Source: Cervus elaphus (Eukaryota; Chordata; Mammalia; Artiodactyla; Cervidae). Taken from it: 64,000 bases of DNA. Position numbers and translations under genes: made by a program. The notes beneath the pieces are model-generated. The model was not told the DNA's origin, made no database searches, and saw only the letters and a program-made list of their open reading frames with translations. Below are positions 10,947 to 21,361 of the stretch, in pieces. Numbering within the stretch: position 1 is the stretch's first letter; every line of letters begins with the position of its first letter. The DNA is taken from positions 125,895,669-125,959,668 of the forward strand of contig NC_057819.1 of NCBI RefSeq assembly GCF_910594005.1, read 5' to 3'.

Positions 10947-11110
10947 CAAAAGCAAACAGGAAGAACACTTCTGTGTGTTCTATTCTCCAATGACCTTTTA
11001 AATATGTGACAAACAGTTAAAACAAAAGGCCATTTAGCTTTTATGCCTGCGATTCGTGGTGTCTATTCCACTTAATTACAGTGATTTAAAAATATCTGCA
11101 TTTAATAAAA
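10947..11110. promoter_or_regulatory. possible conserved non-coding element
   Basis: AT-rich and repeat-free, with 'gaccttttaaatatgtgaca', 'ccacttaattacagtg' and 'gcatttaataaaa'. Homeodomain-type TTAATTA and ATTTAATA cores. Conservation not testable here. Confidence 0.25.
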
Positions 11111-12949
11111 AAAACCTCCTTTCCCCCTCTTCTCTGTTCACCACCGCCGCCCCCCCCCCCCATCCCAATCTTTCTTCAGGCCACTGGGCTAACGCAGTAA
11201 TTATCATCTCCACCAAACCAGGCCACAGCATCAAACGAGCACAAAGAGACTTCTGGAGGCTCCGAGCACAGAGACTTGGGAGGAAGGGAGCCAGTGGCCG
11301 AAGTAACAGGGAGGTGGGGGAGGAGGGGCAGAGGAGGGAGGGGGCTTGGGCAGGTCACTTAACCCAGCTGGGAGATGGTGCTGGCAGCGTCTTACTGGAG
11401 AGGCCCCTGAATTCAAACCCTGCCTGGCTCCCCTCCCACCATATCCAGCCTCCTTGTAGGTCAGGATGCTTGAGAGAGAATGGTCCTGCCTCTGTACCTC
11501 TTTAAACTTGGAGCTGAAAATAAGCTTTAGCTTTCAGAGGTGCTTTTTCCCAAAGCTGGGAGCGAGGCAGGATCAGAGAATGAGTTCTCAGTGGGATGCA
11601 GGCTGCCCTGCTGGGCCTCGCTGCCACCCGCAGGGACCAGGCTCAGATAAAACCCCAGGGGTCAGACCTCTGGCTGGGGGTTGAGGGGGAGAAGAGGCGA
11701 CCCCACCAGACTCGCTGAGTGGAGGCTCACCAGCCTTAGCACATTTCACACCCGCTGCAGGAGGGGGTGTGCCTGCCAGCCTGCACCCCCCCGGGGAGGA
11801 GAGGTGGAAGGAGACTCAGGAAAGCCAACCTCTGGGGGCGCAGTGCTCCCTCCAGGAGGAAGAAGACCTTTCTGCTGTTCCTTGAATGCAAATTTCTATC
11901 CCACCCCACTCCCTGTTCCTACTGCCCTCCCCGCACCCTGCTATTTTTTCTTCATCATTGCTACCAAAGCATCATGTTTATTTCCTGGAAGAGGCCTGTG
12001 ACTGCTGCTGTAGGTCACCGTCTACGGACGGCTCGATCGGTGCTGGCAGAGAGTGGGGGAACATGGCCATTGCGTGGTCGGGGCACCTGGCCTGCGTGCC
12101 AGCTCTGGGACCTCCCGCCCCACGGCGGTGCGTGACACGGGGGACAAGTGCAGTGGTCTCGCTTCATTTCAAACTCTTTGGCCCCCCTCCACCTTGGTCC
12201 TCCTCCACCGCCCCATCCCAGCCTCCTGCCAGCCCCTTCCGAGCCCCTTTCATTCTGAGCTGAGGGCTTCCCGCCACATCCTTCAGCCTTTCCTGGAAGG
12301 TGCCACGAACCTCTCTCTCTCTCTTTTTTTTTTTTTCATGAACCTCCCTCTTGAATTCACGCCAACCTGGATCTCCCTCTAGGACCCGTGTACCCCCATC
12401 CCATCTGGACCTCTGTCCCGCCCCACATCCACATCTGCCTGGAAAGAGATTTCCGGATAGCGCCCTCCCATGGATACTTCTAGGCTGCCAGCTGCCCCAG
12501 GTCCTAGCCCTTCTTCCACTGAAGTCACTCCGCCATCGCCATCATCTGCTGACCCTGCTTCCCTTCTCTTTCCATTGTGGCAGTGCCCTGACTGTGTCTC
12601 CAACCTCACGCTCCTTGTGCGACACTTGTGCCAATGCCCTGACCTCCCCCCTCCCTGCTTCCCCCACTGTTCCCCCCATTCTCTGCTCTGGCCACAGCAC
12701 AGCTGGGCTTCTGTCCCCAAGAACTGCTCCCCTCCCCTTTTCTGCCCCCTCCCTGATTCCTCAACTGTCCCTGACATGGTCAGCCATTCCTGGGCCTCCC
12801 CAGCTTTCCAGTCGGCCTGGACCTTACTCCTGAGGCTTAAGACTCATCAGCACAGCCTTTCCTCGCCCAACAGACAGTGGCTCACCTGCCCTGCCGTGTC
12901 CCAAACTCCCGCCAATGGAGTCATCAATTTTCCCAGGCAGCAAGGTGCA
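11111..12949. other. C/G-rich unique DNA, no exon recognised
   Basis: It contains a C-run (about 11149-11161), GA-rich and pyrimidine-rich stretches and a CT/T run (12311-12336). Frames of 106-195 codons (for example 12470-13057 plus) are low-complexity, proline/serine-rich readings of C-rich DNA. The longest ends inside an MIR element. Confidence 0.45.
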
Positions 12950-13075
12950 GTTCAAGTCAATGGGCCTTACCAGCTGAAAGACCTTTGGCGTGTCCCTGGC
13001 TTCTTGAGCCTCAGCATCCTCACCTGTAAAGTAGAGGCAATGAGCACTGTCTCATGAGCTGGTGAAGGCCTGCCT
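12950..13075 (+). mobile_element. MIR SINE
   Basis: 'cttgagcctcagcatcctca' followed by 'cctgtaaagtagaggcaatg' matches the MIR core, an old mammal-wide tRNA-derived SINE. Confidence 0.65.
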
Positions 13076-13139
13076 GCTGCCTGCAGAATGGCTAGTGCAG
13101 GGGCCAGGGCAGGGGATAATGCTCAGGGAACAACTGTAC

Positions 13140-13282
13140 CTTGTCTTCTTTTATGGCACCAACTCACAACTTTGCATTACAGGTACTGGTGGTAATGTTT
13201 GTCTTCGCCTCCAGGTTTCCAGTCCCCGAAGAGAAGGGACCAGGTCTCTTGTCATCCTTGTAGTGTTAGGAACTTTTGATGG
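13140..13282 (+). mobile_element. L2 LINE 3' region
   Basis: 'cccgaagagaagggaccagg' and 'tctcttgtcatccttgtagt' correspond to the L2 3' region upstream of its terminal repeats. The next SINE cuts it off. Confidence 0.5.
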
Positions 13283-13492
13283 AGTGCTGTTTAGTTGCTA
13301 AGTTGTGTCCAACTCTTTTGCGACCCCATGGACTGTAGCCCACCAGGCTCCTCTGTCCACGGGATTTCCCAGGCAAGAATACTACAGTGGGTTGCCATTT
13401 GCTCCTCCAGGGGATCTTCCTGACCCAGGGAACGAACCTGCATCTTCTGCATTGGCAGGAGGATTTTTAACTGCTGAGTCACCAGGGAAGCC
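13283..13492 (-). mobile_element. Bov-tA SINE
   Basis: An antisense copy from 'gctgtttagttgctaagttg' to 'gtcaccagggaagcc'. It belongs to the subgroup with the 'tttagttgctaagt' tail side, also seen at 37446. Confidence 0.92.
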
Positions 13493-13549
13493 ACTTCGTG
13501 TGTTGTCGGTATTTAACATGTGACATTGAATTGCGGTGATTCAAATCTG

Positions 13550-13736
13550 GAAGTGAAAGTCACTCAGTCGTGTCCGACTCTTTGCAACCCCATGGACTGT
13601 CCATGGAATTCTTTATGCCAGAATACTGGAGTGGGTAGCCTTTCCCTTCTCCAGGGGATCTTCCCAACCCAGGGATCGAACCCAGGTCTCCCACATTGCA
13701 GGTGGATTCTTTACCAGCTGAGCCACAAGGGAAGCC
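13550..13736 (-). mobile_element. Bov-tA SINE
   Basis: Antisense, 'aagtgaaagtcactcagtcg' to 'gccacaagggaagcc', with intact inverted B box 'gggatcgaaccc'. It lies about 57 bases from the preceding SINE. Confidence 0.92.
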
Positions 13737-13904
13737 CTAACCAAATTTTGGTGGCAAGGAGTCTGTGGGTTGAGTTGACCTCAGAGTGTTCTGATGGGGA
13801 CCTCAAGTGGGAACTGACAAATGTACCCAGCCTCTTACCGCCAGGAGCAGGAAGGGCTGCACTGATGAGGCAGCCAGGGCAATGCTGGCTATCAGCCAAG
13901 ACTT

Positions 13905-14045
13905 GTCTCCTAGAAGGGCAGTGTGAAACCTCAGACCTTTCTTTTGGCATGTGGACTCACAGCTAATTGACAAGTGCATGTCCTATGTGTAGCTGCTAAG
14001 ATTTTCCATGACGTCAGCAGGACCCAACAATATCCTGGGTTGTTC
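13905..14045 (+). repeat. unidentified element, inverted pair, arm A
   Basis: This about 140-base segment aligns with the reverse complement of 15031-15176. Shared blocks include 'gtctcctagaagg', 'ctaattgac', 'aagattttccatgacgtcag' and 'caatatc'. It carries the CRE palindrome TGACGTCA at 14009-14016. Several CpGs of the partner copy are TG or CA here, as expected from methylation decay. Family not recognised; an old LTR or DNA element is possible. Confidence 0.7.
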
Positions 14046-14139
14046 CAGAGCTTCGGGGCATTGGCTCCTGAGGACCAGTCATTGGCAGTGGAGAGCTGAC
14101 GGATCAGTGTGAAGGCTCCTGCTCTTGGCAACCTAGGAC

Positions 14140-14235
14140 CTAATGAGAATCGGCATTGTTCAGTGCTGAGCACTGGGGCACTTAATAAATGTTTCTTTAT
14201 GAAAGAATGAATGCATGAGTGAGTGAACAAATGAA
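14140..14235 (+). mobile_element. L2 LINE 3' end
   Basis: 'cacttaataaatgtttcttt' followed by 'gaatgaatgcatgagtgag' is the L2 terminus with TGAA repeats. Confidence 0.75.
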
Positions 14236-14278
14236 TGAAAGGACAAAGTAGGACCATGGTTATAGTGCGTGGGTTCTC

Positions 14279-14490
14279 AGTAGCTTTAGTCATGTCCGAC
14301 TCTTTGCCACCCCATGGACTGGAACCCACCAGGCTCCTCTGTCCATGGGATTCTCCAGGCACGAATACCCGGAGTGGGTTGCCATGTCCTCCTGCAGGGG
14401 AGTCTTCCTGACCTGGGGATAGAACCCTCTTCTTTTGAGTCTCCTGCATTGGTAGGCAGGCTCTTTACCACTAGCGTCACCTGGGATGCC
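14279..14490 (-). mobile_element. Bov-tA SINE
   Basis: Antisense, 'agtcatgtccgactctttgc' through 'cacctgggatgcc'. A small extra segment ('ttcttttgagtctcctgcat') sits near the inverted B box. Confidence 0.9.
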
Positions 14491-14594
14491 CCTAAAGGTT
14501 GTAGGATCAATCCCTAACTGTGCCAAAGAGCTTTAGACCTTTCTAGAGTTTAGTCTGTGCTATGTGGTCCTCTGAAGGCCTTTCACCAGCTGCT

Positions 14595-14690
14595 TATTAA
14601 TTCATTCATATATTTATTGAGCCCCCACCATGGACCAGGCTCTGAGATGGAGTGGGCTTCAGCAGCCCAGCTCATCACCTCTGCAGGAGA
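14595..14690 (-). mobile_element. L2 LINE 3' end, antisense
   Basis: 'attcattcatatatttattg' and 'agcccccaccatggaccagg' are the reverse complement of the L2 terminus. Confidence 0.55.
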
Positions 14691-15062
14691 TTGTCTCCAG
14701 CATTGGAAACATGGATGGAGCAACATCCCTGGCGGTGAGGACTGCCCATTTTCCTTCTTCCTAAAGCACTACTGCCTGGCATTCACTCCCAGAGAACATT
14801 TTGAGAGCAGTGTGATGTTCTCAAGTTTTGCTCTTAGGACGAGGAGCCCCAAGTAGGGCAGGGTGGGGTGAGTTGGATTGGAGTTCTGGCAATTTCAAAA
14901 TCTCCAGGACTGATTGATCCATCCATCCCTTCGTAAACCATTTCTGAAAGAGACTGTGGGGTCCGAGCATTACGCCATTCTTGCTGGAACACGACCGGCC
15001 CCACGCTTCCTCCGCTCGATGCCAGGCCTGCCAGGTGAATCCCAGATATTGTCGGGCTCTGC

Positions 15063-15070
15063 TGACGTCA
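15063..15070. promoter_or_regulatory. CRE palindrome
   Basis: Exact TGACGTCA, the full CREB/ATF site. It is present in both arms of the inverted pair. Confidence 0.5.
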
Positions 15071-15090
15071 TGGAAAATCTTCGCAGCTCG

Positions 15091-15102
15091 TGCGCAGGCG
15101 CA
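15091..15102. promoter_or_regulatory. NRF1 motif
   Basis: TGCGCAGGCGCA matches the palindromic NRF1 consensus, typical of CpG-island promoters. Only 20 bases from the CRE. Confidence 0.5.
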
Positions 15103-15470
15103 CACTCGTCAATTAGGCGGAGAGCTGACTGCCAAGAGAGGGAGGCTTGCGGTTTTCAATTGTCCTTCCAGGAGACAAAGCGCCCTCTCCCCTGGCCTCT
15201 GCGGAGGATTCTTCCACAAATGGTGCTGGGTTACCCAAGTTCCAGGCTATGCAAGGCGCCCCCGCCCCTGTTCCGATGTGGGGAGATGAAAGTCTGGGAG
15301 CTGCTTCTATTTGTTCCGGCACCTGTGCCGGTGCGGCTACCTGGGCGGAAGGGAGGCTTGGGGATGCTGTCGCCCAGGTTTGCTCACTCGTCGGGAATAG
15401 AAATGACAAATGGCTCCCGCTGGGAACCCCGCCTGCCTTCCTGCAAGATCGTTTATCTCAGCAGCGGGTG

Positions 15471-15478
15471 ATTTGCAT
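15471..15478. promoter_or_regulatory. octamer motif
   Basis: Exact ATTTGCAT (reverse complement ATGCAAAT), the POU/Oct site, near the right edge of the CpG-rich block. Confidence 0.35.
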
Positions 15479-15603
15479 ACCGACCGGGTGGGAACCCGCC
15501 TCTCTGAGCACCGCCCTCCCCTGCGCTCCCCTCCCGTCTCCTCCCCCTCTCCTCACTCACTCCAGCCCCGCTCTGGACGGGGCTGCCTGCCCCACGGCCA
15601 ACT

Positions 15604-15799
15604 TGAAAGTGTCAAAGTGTTAGTTGCTCAGTCGTGTCCCACTCTTTGCGACCCCGTGGTCTGTCCATGGGATTCTCCAGGCAAGAACCCTGGAGTGGGT
15701 TGCCTTTCCTTTTTCGAGGGGATCTTCCTGACCCAGGGACTGAACCGAGGTCTCCTGCATTGCAGGCAGATTCTTTACCATCTGAGCTACCAGTGGGAC
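15604..15799 (-). mobile_element. Bov-tA SINE
   Basis: Antisense, 'tgaaagtgtcaaagtgttag' to 'gagctaccagtgggacc'. It marks the right limit of the CpG-rich block. Confidence 0.92.
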
Positions 15800-16842
15800 C
15801 CTGAAAACCCTTGAACGCCTTTCAAAAGGCTCCTGTGAAAACAGTTTCTAAGGGGGCTTGGGGGCTTGGGACACACCATTTGGAGGTTCTGATAGATTCA
15901 GCCAGGAGGAGGAAAGGGGGAGAGGATGACTCACTGCCTGCCCAGGCACCAGGTGCCCTTCTTGGCCCAGACTCGCTCACCAGCATATCCCCTGAGAGCA
16001 GATGGTCCAGAGAAGCAGGATCTGAATTCAGATGTATTACAGGTCACAGGGAGGCTGAGGGAGTCAGGGAGGCAAGCACGGGTCGTGGTGACCAGTGACG
16101 AGCCTGACCCTGGAGGCTGTGAGCAGGTGGACGGTGGCCAGAGGTGCTATGCGGGGAGGCTTGCCCAGTCTGTGAACCAGACCCTCCTTCCCCTTCCTGC
16201 TGCTTCTCTGCTTCCTGGTAACCTCATCCTTCCACCTGCCTGGCACCGCCACAAGCTCAGAAACGTCCATATCCCCCCACTGCGCAGGGCCAGTCACTCC
16301 GGGGTGGCACCTGCCCATGGAGACAGTCACTGGCCAGTTTCCAGCCTCTCGGGTGAGTTCCTGATTGAGGGTGTCCTTCCTGGGTAAGACCAGGGTAGAA
16401 GGGTTCTGAGGGTGGGGGAGGCTGGGCAGGCTCAGTGGGGCTGGGGTGTCCCTGGGGAGTATGTTCCCGATTCAGGGCCAAGGCTGCATCAGAGACCCAC
16501 TTGGGCTCTGTGTAGCTGTGTCTAGGCCCTTCCTGCAAATCCCTTGCCAGTAGCCCCAGGGGAAGGGTTCTACCTGATAACTAAATGAGGGTCTGGGGGC
16601 CTTTTGTGGACGTCCCTTCTACTCAAGGTCTCTGCTCCTGGGATCTCAGCTCTGCGCTGTGTGGCAGGATGTTGCCTCAGGGTGCCCCTCAGCCCCCTGT
16701 CCCAGAGTGGGGGTATGGGGTGATAGAGGAAACTTTCCTGGACTGTGAGGAGTCCTGCGAGATCCAGGATCAGGGGCATACAGTTCCACGTGTGGCAAGA
16801 GGGCATAACAATGACCACACTGGCAAAAGTGGCTCTGCTTTT
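15800..16842. other. unique GC-rich DNA
   Basis: No repeat or exon recognised. A plus-strand frame of 153 codons (15926-16387) has no recognisable domain and overlaps antisense frames. Confidence 0.45.
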
Positions 16843-16969
16843 TGTCTTGTCTTGTTGTGTTTTGCTTGGCTTCCCTGTGCAGCACGCATAATTCCCTGCC
16901 CAGGGATGGAACCTGTGGCCCCTGCAGTGTGAGCTCAGAGTCTTAACCTCTGGACCACCAGGAAAGCCC
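16843..16969 (-). mobile_element. CHR-type SINE with TSD
   Basis: Antisense tail and body, inverted B box 'cagggatggaacc' and inverted head 'ggaccaccaggaaagcc'. Flanked by GCTCTGCTTTTT (16831-16842 and 16970-16981). Confidence 0.85.
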
Positions 16970-16981
16970 GCTCTGCTTTTT

Positions 16982-17889
16982 ATTAACATCATGAGCCTGT
17001 GATTCCCAAAAATGTCCCTGAAAAAATTTTTGTGGGTCTGAAGTTCTAAACAATGGCTGTTACTGTTGGGTTTTAATAATATATCTGTAAGCTTCAAATT
17101 AGCACTTTTTTATGACTTAACCTTTGATAAACATCCCATTCTTTGTGGGAGTACATGGGGAAAAGCCCAGTGGTGTTGTTGGTTTCCACTGCTCATGTTC
17201 ATTTGTGGAGTAAGTTCATGGGGGTTTGGGGGGTCACTGGCGATCACTTTGGGGCAGTTTGTGTGTCCCACCCCCGCGGAATTGCATTTTCCTGTGTTTA
17301 AACAGATTAGAAATAAACAATGACAGCACAGGGATTACAAGGATGAAGAAACAGAACTTGACTTCCTTCAGCTCAGACATTGTGTGACTCCACGTCAGTG
17401 TTTAAAATTTAAAACAGGGAAACAGTGTGAACTGCGACAAGAAGTATTTATTTATGAGTGCCGACTTTAGTTCACACACGAACTGTTTTACTGAATTTGC
17501 ATAATCTTTTTATGATGAGCATTTCTTTTTCTTTCAAAATGATTTCTTAAAATCACACATCAAAAAAATGAATGGTTTGGGGTGTGCTCAGAGTCGGGGG
17601 CCTGGGCTTGTCTCTGTGCAACACACCCAACAGGAACTTGGGTTCTTTGTGAAGAGGGGTGCAAAACTTGTGTGGCCTTGCTATGAACAAATACCCAACA
17701 CACGTCCCCCACCCCTCCACGAGGCTGCTGGGCAGGGCCAGTGGGACATGGCTCAGTATTGGAAGAAAAGCTACCAGATATAGCGGGGGAGCTTCCCAAC
17801 TAGACCCTGTCAGGTCTACGTGTGGGTGGGCCATGAGTGGTCTTAGAAAGGCTTTAAACCTCTCTTTTTAAGGAGAAAGAAAAAAAAAA
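16982..17889. other. unique DNA
   Basis: No repeat or exon recognised. The middle (about 17280-17560) is AT-rich and could hold regulatory DNA; no specific motif stands out. Confidence 0.4.
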
Positions 17890-18300
17890 GGTTCCAACTA
17901 TGTGCCATTCTAGAAAAGGCAGAACTATGGAGACAATGAAAAGATCAGTGGTTGCCAGGAGTATGCAGAGAGGTGAATACACAGAGTATTGAAGTTTCTA
18001 TGAGGGTGAAAATACTTTGAATGACATTATAATGATGGATATATGTCATTATACTTTTGTTTAAACCCATAGAATGTGCAACATTACTCATTTAATTAAA
18101 GTGAACCCTAAGATGCACTGGGGACCTTGGTAATTATAATGTGTCAATGCAGTTCATCTTTGGTTTAAAAAAAAGGGTACCACTCTATTGATAAAGGTTA
18201 TGCATGTGAGGGGAGGGTATATGGGGAATTTCTATACCTTCCTGTCAATTTTGTTGTAAATCCAAGACTACTTAAAAAAAGTTCTCAAAGAAAAAAATTT
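17890..18300 (+). mobile_element. old L1 3' UTR (L1MA/MB-like)
   Basis: 'aaagatcagtggttgccagg', 'atatatgtcattatactttt', 'acccatagaatgtgcaacat' and 'atgcatgtgaggggagggta' follow in the order known for old mammalian L1 3' UTRs. The terminal A-rich region extends to about 18330. Confidence 0.8.
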
Positions 18301-18405
18301 AACATTCAGGGTAGAAAAAAAAAAAAAAAGAAAAGAATGGCTGTTACACATTTTATTACAGTGTTATTTCCTAAGGCTGCTGGAACAAATGGCCGCAGAT
18401 TTGGG

Positions 18406-18605
18406 GGCTTACTGGTGGTGCAGTGGTAAAGAATCTGCCTGCCAATGAAGGAGAAGTGGGTTCAATCCGTGGTTGGGAATATCCCCTGGAGAAGGAAATG
18501 GCAACCCAGTCCAGTATTCTTGCCTGGGAAATCCCATGGACCGAGGAGCCTGGTGGGCTACAGTCTGTGGGGTTGCAATGGGTGGGACATGACTTAGTGA
18601 CTGAA
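18406..18605 (+). mobile_element. Bov-tA SINE in LTR
   Basis: Sense copy, head 'ggcttactggtggtgcagtg', degraded B box 'gggttcaatccg', body to 'gacatgacttagtgactg'. Confidence 0.92.
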
Positions 18606-18902
18606 CAAACACATCACACAGATCTAGTATTTCTGGAGGCCAGAAGCCTGAAATGGGTGTCACCTGGCCAAAACCAAGGTGTTGGCAGGACTATGCTCCC
18701 TCCAGAGGCTTTTGGGGAGAATCCCATGCCTCTTCCAGCTGCTAGAGGTTGCCTACTTTCCTTGGCTTGTGGCTCCTTTCTTGTCTTCAGAGGACCTCAG
18801 TCTAACCTCTGCTTTTGTCCTTCTGCAGCTTCCTCCTCTACGCCCAAGTCTCCCTCCGCCATGTTCTTTTTTTCTTAAATAACATTTTTAACATCACTGC
18901 AA

Positions 18903-19106
18903 GTAAGTGCTTAGTCACGCATTCGTGTCCGACTCTTGCAACCCCATGGACTGTAGCCTCTGTATTTTGGATTTTTCAGGCAAGATTACTGGAGTGGTTG
19001 CCATTTCCTTCTCCAGGGGAATCTTCCCAACCCAGGGATTGAACGCGTGTCTTCTGTGTCTCCTGCACTGCAGGCAGATTCTTTACCTGCTGAACCATTG
19101 GGGAAA
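18903..19106 (-). mobile_element. Bov-tA SINE in LTR
   Basis: Antisense, 'gtgcttagtcacgcattcgt' to 'tgaaccattggggaaac'. Confidence 0.9.
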
Positions 19107-19142
19107 CTATAAATTAAATATCACTATATTTATTTATTTATT

Positions 19143-19250
19143 GCCTGCCCTGCACAGCATGCGGGATCTTAGTTCCCCAACCAGGGATCGAATCTATGCC
19201 CCCTGCAGTGGAACTGTGGAATCTTAACCATGGACTGCCAGGGGAGTCCC
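19143..19250 (-). mobile_element. CHR-2-type SINE in LTR
   Basis: Antisense, 'agcatgcgggatcttagttc', inverted B box 'cagggatcgaat', ending 'ctgccaggggagtcc'. Confidence 0.85.
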
Positions 19251-19799
19251 TGACTCCCTTTTTAAGGACATATGTGATTGCTTTTAGAGCCCACCTGGAT
19301 AATTCAGGTGAACCGCCCCATCCCCCAAATCTTTAACCATGTGTTTCAGTCTTTTTTGCTATAAAAAGTAACAGTTTCTAGAGATTAGGATGTTTGGGGG
19401 GGAGGGTATTATTCAGCCTACTACAATTATCCCCAATAAATTTGTTGTATAGAGCAGGGGTTAAAAATCACCCAGTCTGGATGTGAATTGAGGCCTGAGG
19501 GCTGAGGCCTGGCACTGCAGAAAAGGCTGGTGGAGAACAGGTTCTGACTCAGGGGAGGGGAAGTTGCATTTTGATGCAAGTCAAGGATGTGTGTGTGGGG
19601 GTGTGTGCACACACATTTATATATGGGTCCACGGGTCTGATTGAGTGGTATGTGGAGGATGGGTGTGCGGCTGTTTGTAGGGCTATAAAAGCTGGCCTGG
19701 CTTCAGGGTCAGGGCCACTGACGCTCGGCTCTGGGAGGACCTTCTTGTTCTCATGATCATCACCTGACGTGCATACACAGTATAGACCCGCTCTGGTCC

Positions 19800-19895
19800 A
19801 TAAGTTATTGAGCGCCTACTATGTGCTGGCACTCTTATGACCCCAGAGATTCAGTAGTGAACACACGGACAAGCCCTGTGCTTGTGGGGTTTGTA
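19800..19895 (-). mobile_element. L2 LINE 3' end, antisense
   Basis: 'ttattgagcgcctactatgt' then 'agattcagtagtgaacac' is a close reverse complement of the L2 3' end. Confidence 0.65.
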
Positions 19896-19904
19896 TCACA
19901 CACG

Positions 19905-19975
19905 TATGTGTTTGTTTATTATCTGTCTTGCCCACAGAATGGATGGTCCTTGAGGGCAGGCACTTCTGTGAATTA
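19905..19975 (+). mobile_element. L2 LINE fragment
   Basis: 'tgtttattatctgtcttgcc' and 'ccttgagggcaggcacttct' match the sense L2 3' region. It faces the antisense L2 just before it. Confidence 0.55.
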
Positions 19976-20008
19976 GCCACACCCCACGTGGTAGTTCCAA
20001 GGTCAGTA

Positions 20009-20212
20009 TCCTCGTAGCTCAGTCGGTAAAGAATCTGCTGCAATGCAGGAGACCCAGGTTCAATTCCTGGGTCAGGAAGATCCCCTGAAGGAGGAAACGG
20101 CAACCCACTCCAGTATTCTTGCCTGGCTGGAGAATACCATGGACAGAGGAGCCTGGCAGTCCATGGGGTTGCAAGAATCAGACACGACTTCGTAACTAAA
20201 CCACCACCACAG
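20009..20212 (+). mobile_element. Bov-tA SINE
   Basis: Sense copy, head 'cgtagctcagtcggtaaaga', B box 'caggttcaattcc', body to 'cagacacgacttcgtaac'. Confidence 0.92.
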
Positions 20213-21345
20213 GTGGCAGTCCACAGTGACCATCTATTGAATGAGTTAATGTCCCATTGGGACCATCTCTGAGAGGTAAGAGTTTGGAATCACAGCTCTC
20301 CAAGTAAAAATGTCCCAATAGATGACATAAACGGATTTCCTTTTTTTCACATTATTTATAGTGGCAACGATGTTTTTCTTTTACTGTTTCCTCAAGGTCT
20401 TGGAATTCAGTGTCTATGATGGGTCCAAGTTGAATTTCTGAACAACTAAATATGGAAAGCTTAAAGTTGAGCCTGTGATGGTCATTCATTGTTTTTGTGA
20501 ACATATAATAGGTATCACGAAATTCAGCCAGGCTGAAAACATGATCTTAGAAAAGTAATTTCCCCCAAATTGCTGGTTCAAAAACACCCTCCACTTGGTC
20601 TTCAAACAGCACTGCTTTCTAATGCTCCCCTTTCCCTAAACAAAGCATGTTTCTCTAGTACCCTTCGGTCCCCACCCAGTCCTCTGTCCACCTGGATGGA
20701 GAGACAAGGGAAACAGATGGGCAGATGCTCATCATTGAAGGAGACAGGCATCTCCATTTTCAGGCAGATGTCAGTCTCCAGGCAAATTCAGCCTGGTGCT
20801 TCAGATTAGTTTGGGGCATCCTTCTGACTCTCTTTTGGCCCTGCAGAAAGGGATCAGGGTTTCATATTTTGCCCCAGCTTTCCAGATTCAGTTCAGAATC
20901 TCACAGCCAAAGCATCGTGCCCCTTTAGTGATGCAAGTGATCTAGGCACTCAGACAAGGGTACCAGCTGCCCTGGGCTGGGGTGTGAAGGCAAGTCCCAG
21001 ATGGAACATCCGAGTCACCAAAAGACAAGCCCAAGACAAGAGACGGGTGATAGGCAATCATGTTAAATAACACGTACCCGTGAAATGGACATAAATTCAG
21101 GCTGAGATTCCATCCTGGGGTTCTGATGACATGAACCACAAGAACAAAGCTAAGGGAGATTTTTAAATGTCATCACCAGGCTCCTCTCTGGAATTACAGC
21201 TTTGTTATTTATTATGTACCGTCAGGAACATATATAATAATTCCTTACATTTGCTTTGCTGGGGTACTTTCAGCTCGGCTATCCTGCAGGGTTCCACACC
21301 ATGTCACCATGTCAATTTGAGTCTTTTGTAGAGCTGCCAGAAGTG
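20213..21345. other. unique DNA
   Basis: No gene or repeat family recognised. The part at about 21150-21300 is AT-rich ('tatataataattccttacat') and might be regulatory; support is weak. Confidence 0.4.
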
Positions 21346-21361
21346 GAAAGAGGAATTTTTT

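Larger units (their letters stand above)
15031..15176 (-). repeat. unidentified element, inverted pair, arm B
   Basis: Reverse-complement partner of 13905-14045, about 1 kb away. This copy keeps its CpGs ('cgcagctcgtgcgcaggcgc') where arm A has decayed, which suggests that it has been unmethylated in the germ line. Roughly 75-80% identity by eye over the best 75 bases, weaker outside. Confidence 0.7.
14980..15600. promoter_or_regulatory. CpG-rich block, candidate promoter or CpG island
   Basis: CpG is clearly denser here than in the flanks (for example 'cgcaggcgcacactcgtc' and 'gtgccggtgcggctacctgg'), and the block contains a CRE, an NRF1 motif and an octamer. It spans arm B of the inverted pair and ends at a Bov-tA. 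Minus-strand frame 15113-15409 and plus-strand frame 14914-15471 have no recognised homology. If transcribed, either direction is possible. CpG count and conservation were not computed. Confidence 0.45.
18363..19430 (-). mobile_element. MaLR-type LTR, antisense, split by three SINEs
   Basis: Three pieces are collinear with one antisense LTR: 18363-18405 ('cctaaggctgctggaacaaa'), 18606-18880 ('ggaggccagaagcctgaaat', 'tccttggcttgtggctcctt') and 19255-19430 ('gcccacctggataattcagg', 'agagattaggatgtttgg'). The intervening DNA is two Bov-tA and one CHR insertion. MLT1/MST class is likely; the subfamily is uncertain. Confidence 0.6.

Noticed and set aside
12470..13057. 195-codon plus-strand frame
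   Set aside because: Pyrimidine-rich low-complexity DNA ending inside an MIR element.
13931..15289. Similar peptides from 13931-14449 (minus) and 14981-15289 (plus), suggesting a conserved protein
   Set aside because: The similarity follows from the inverted DNA repeat. The first frame also crosses a Bov-tA, so protein-level conservation is not shown.
18406..18605. tRNA-gene-like A and B boxes in many places (for example here and 8531-8765)
   Set aside because: They are the tRNA-derived heads of SINEs, without cloverleaf or acceptor stem, so no tRNA gene is called.
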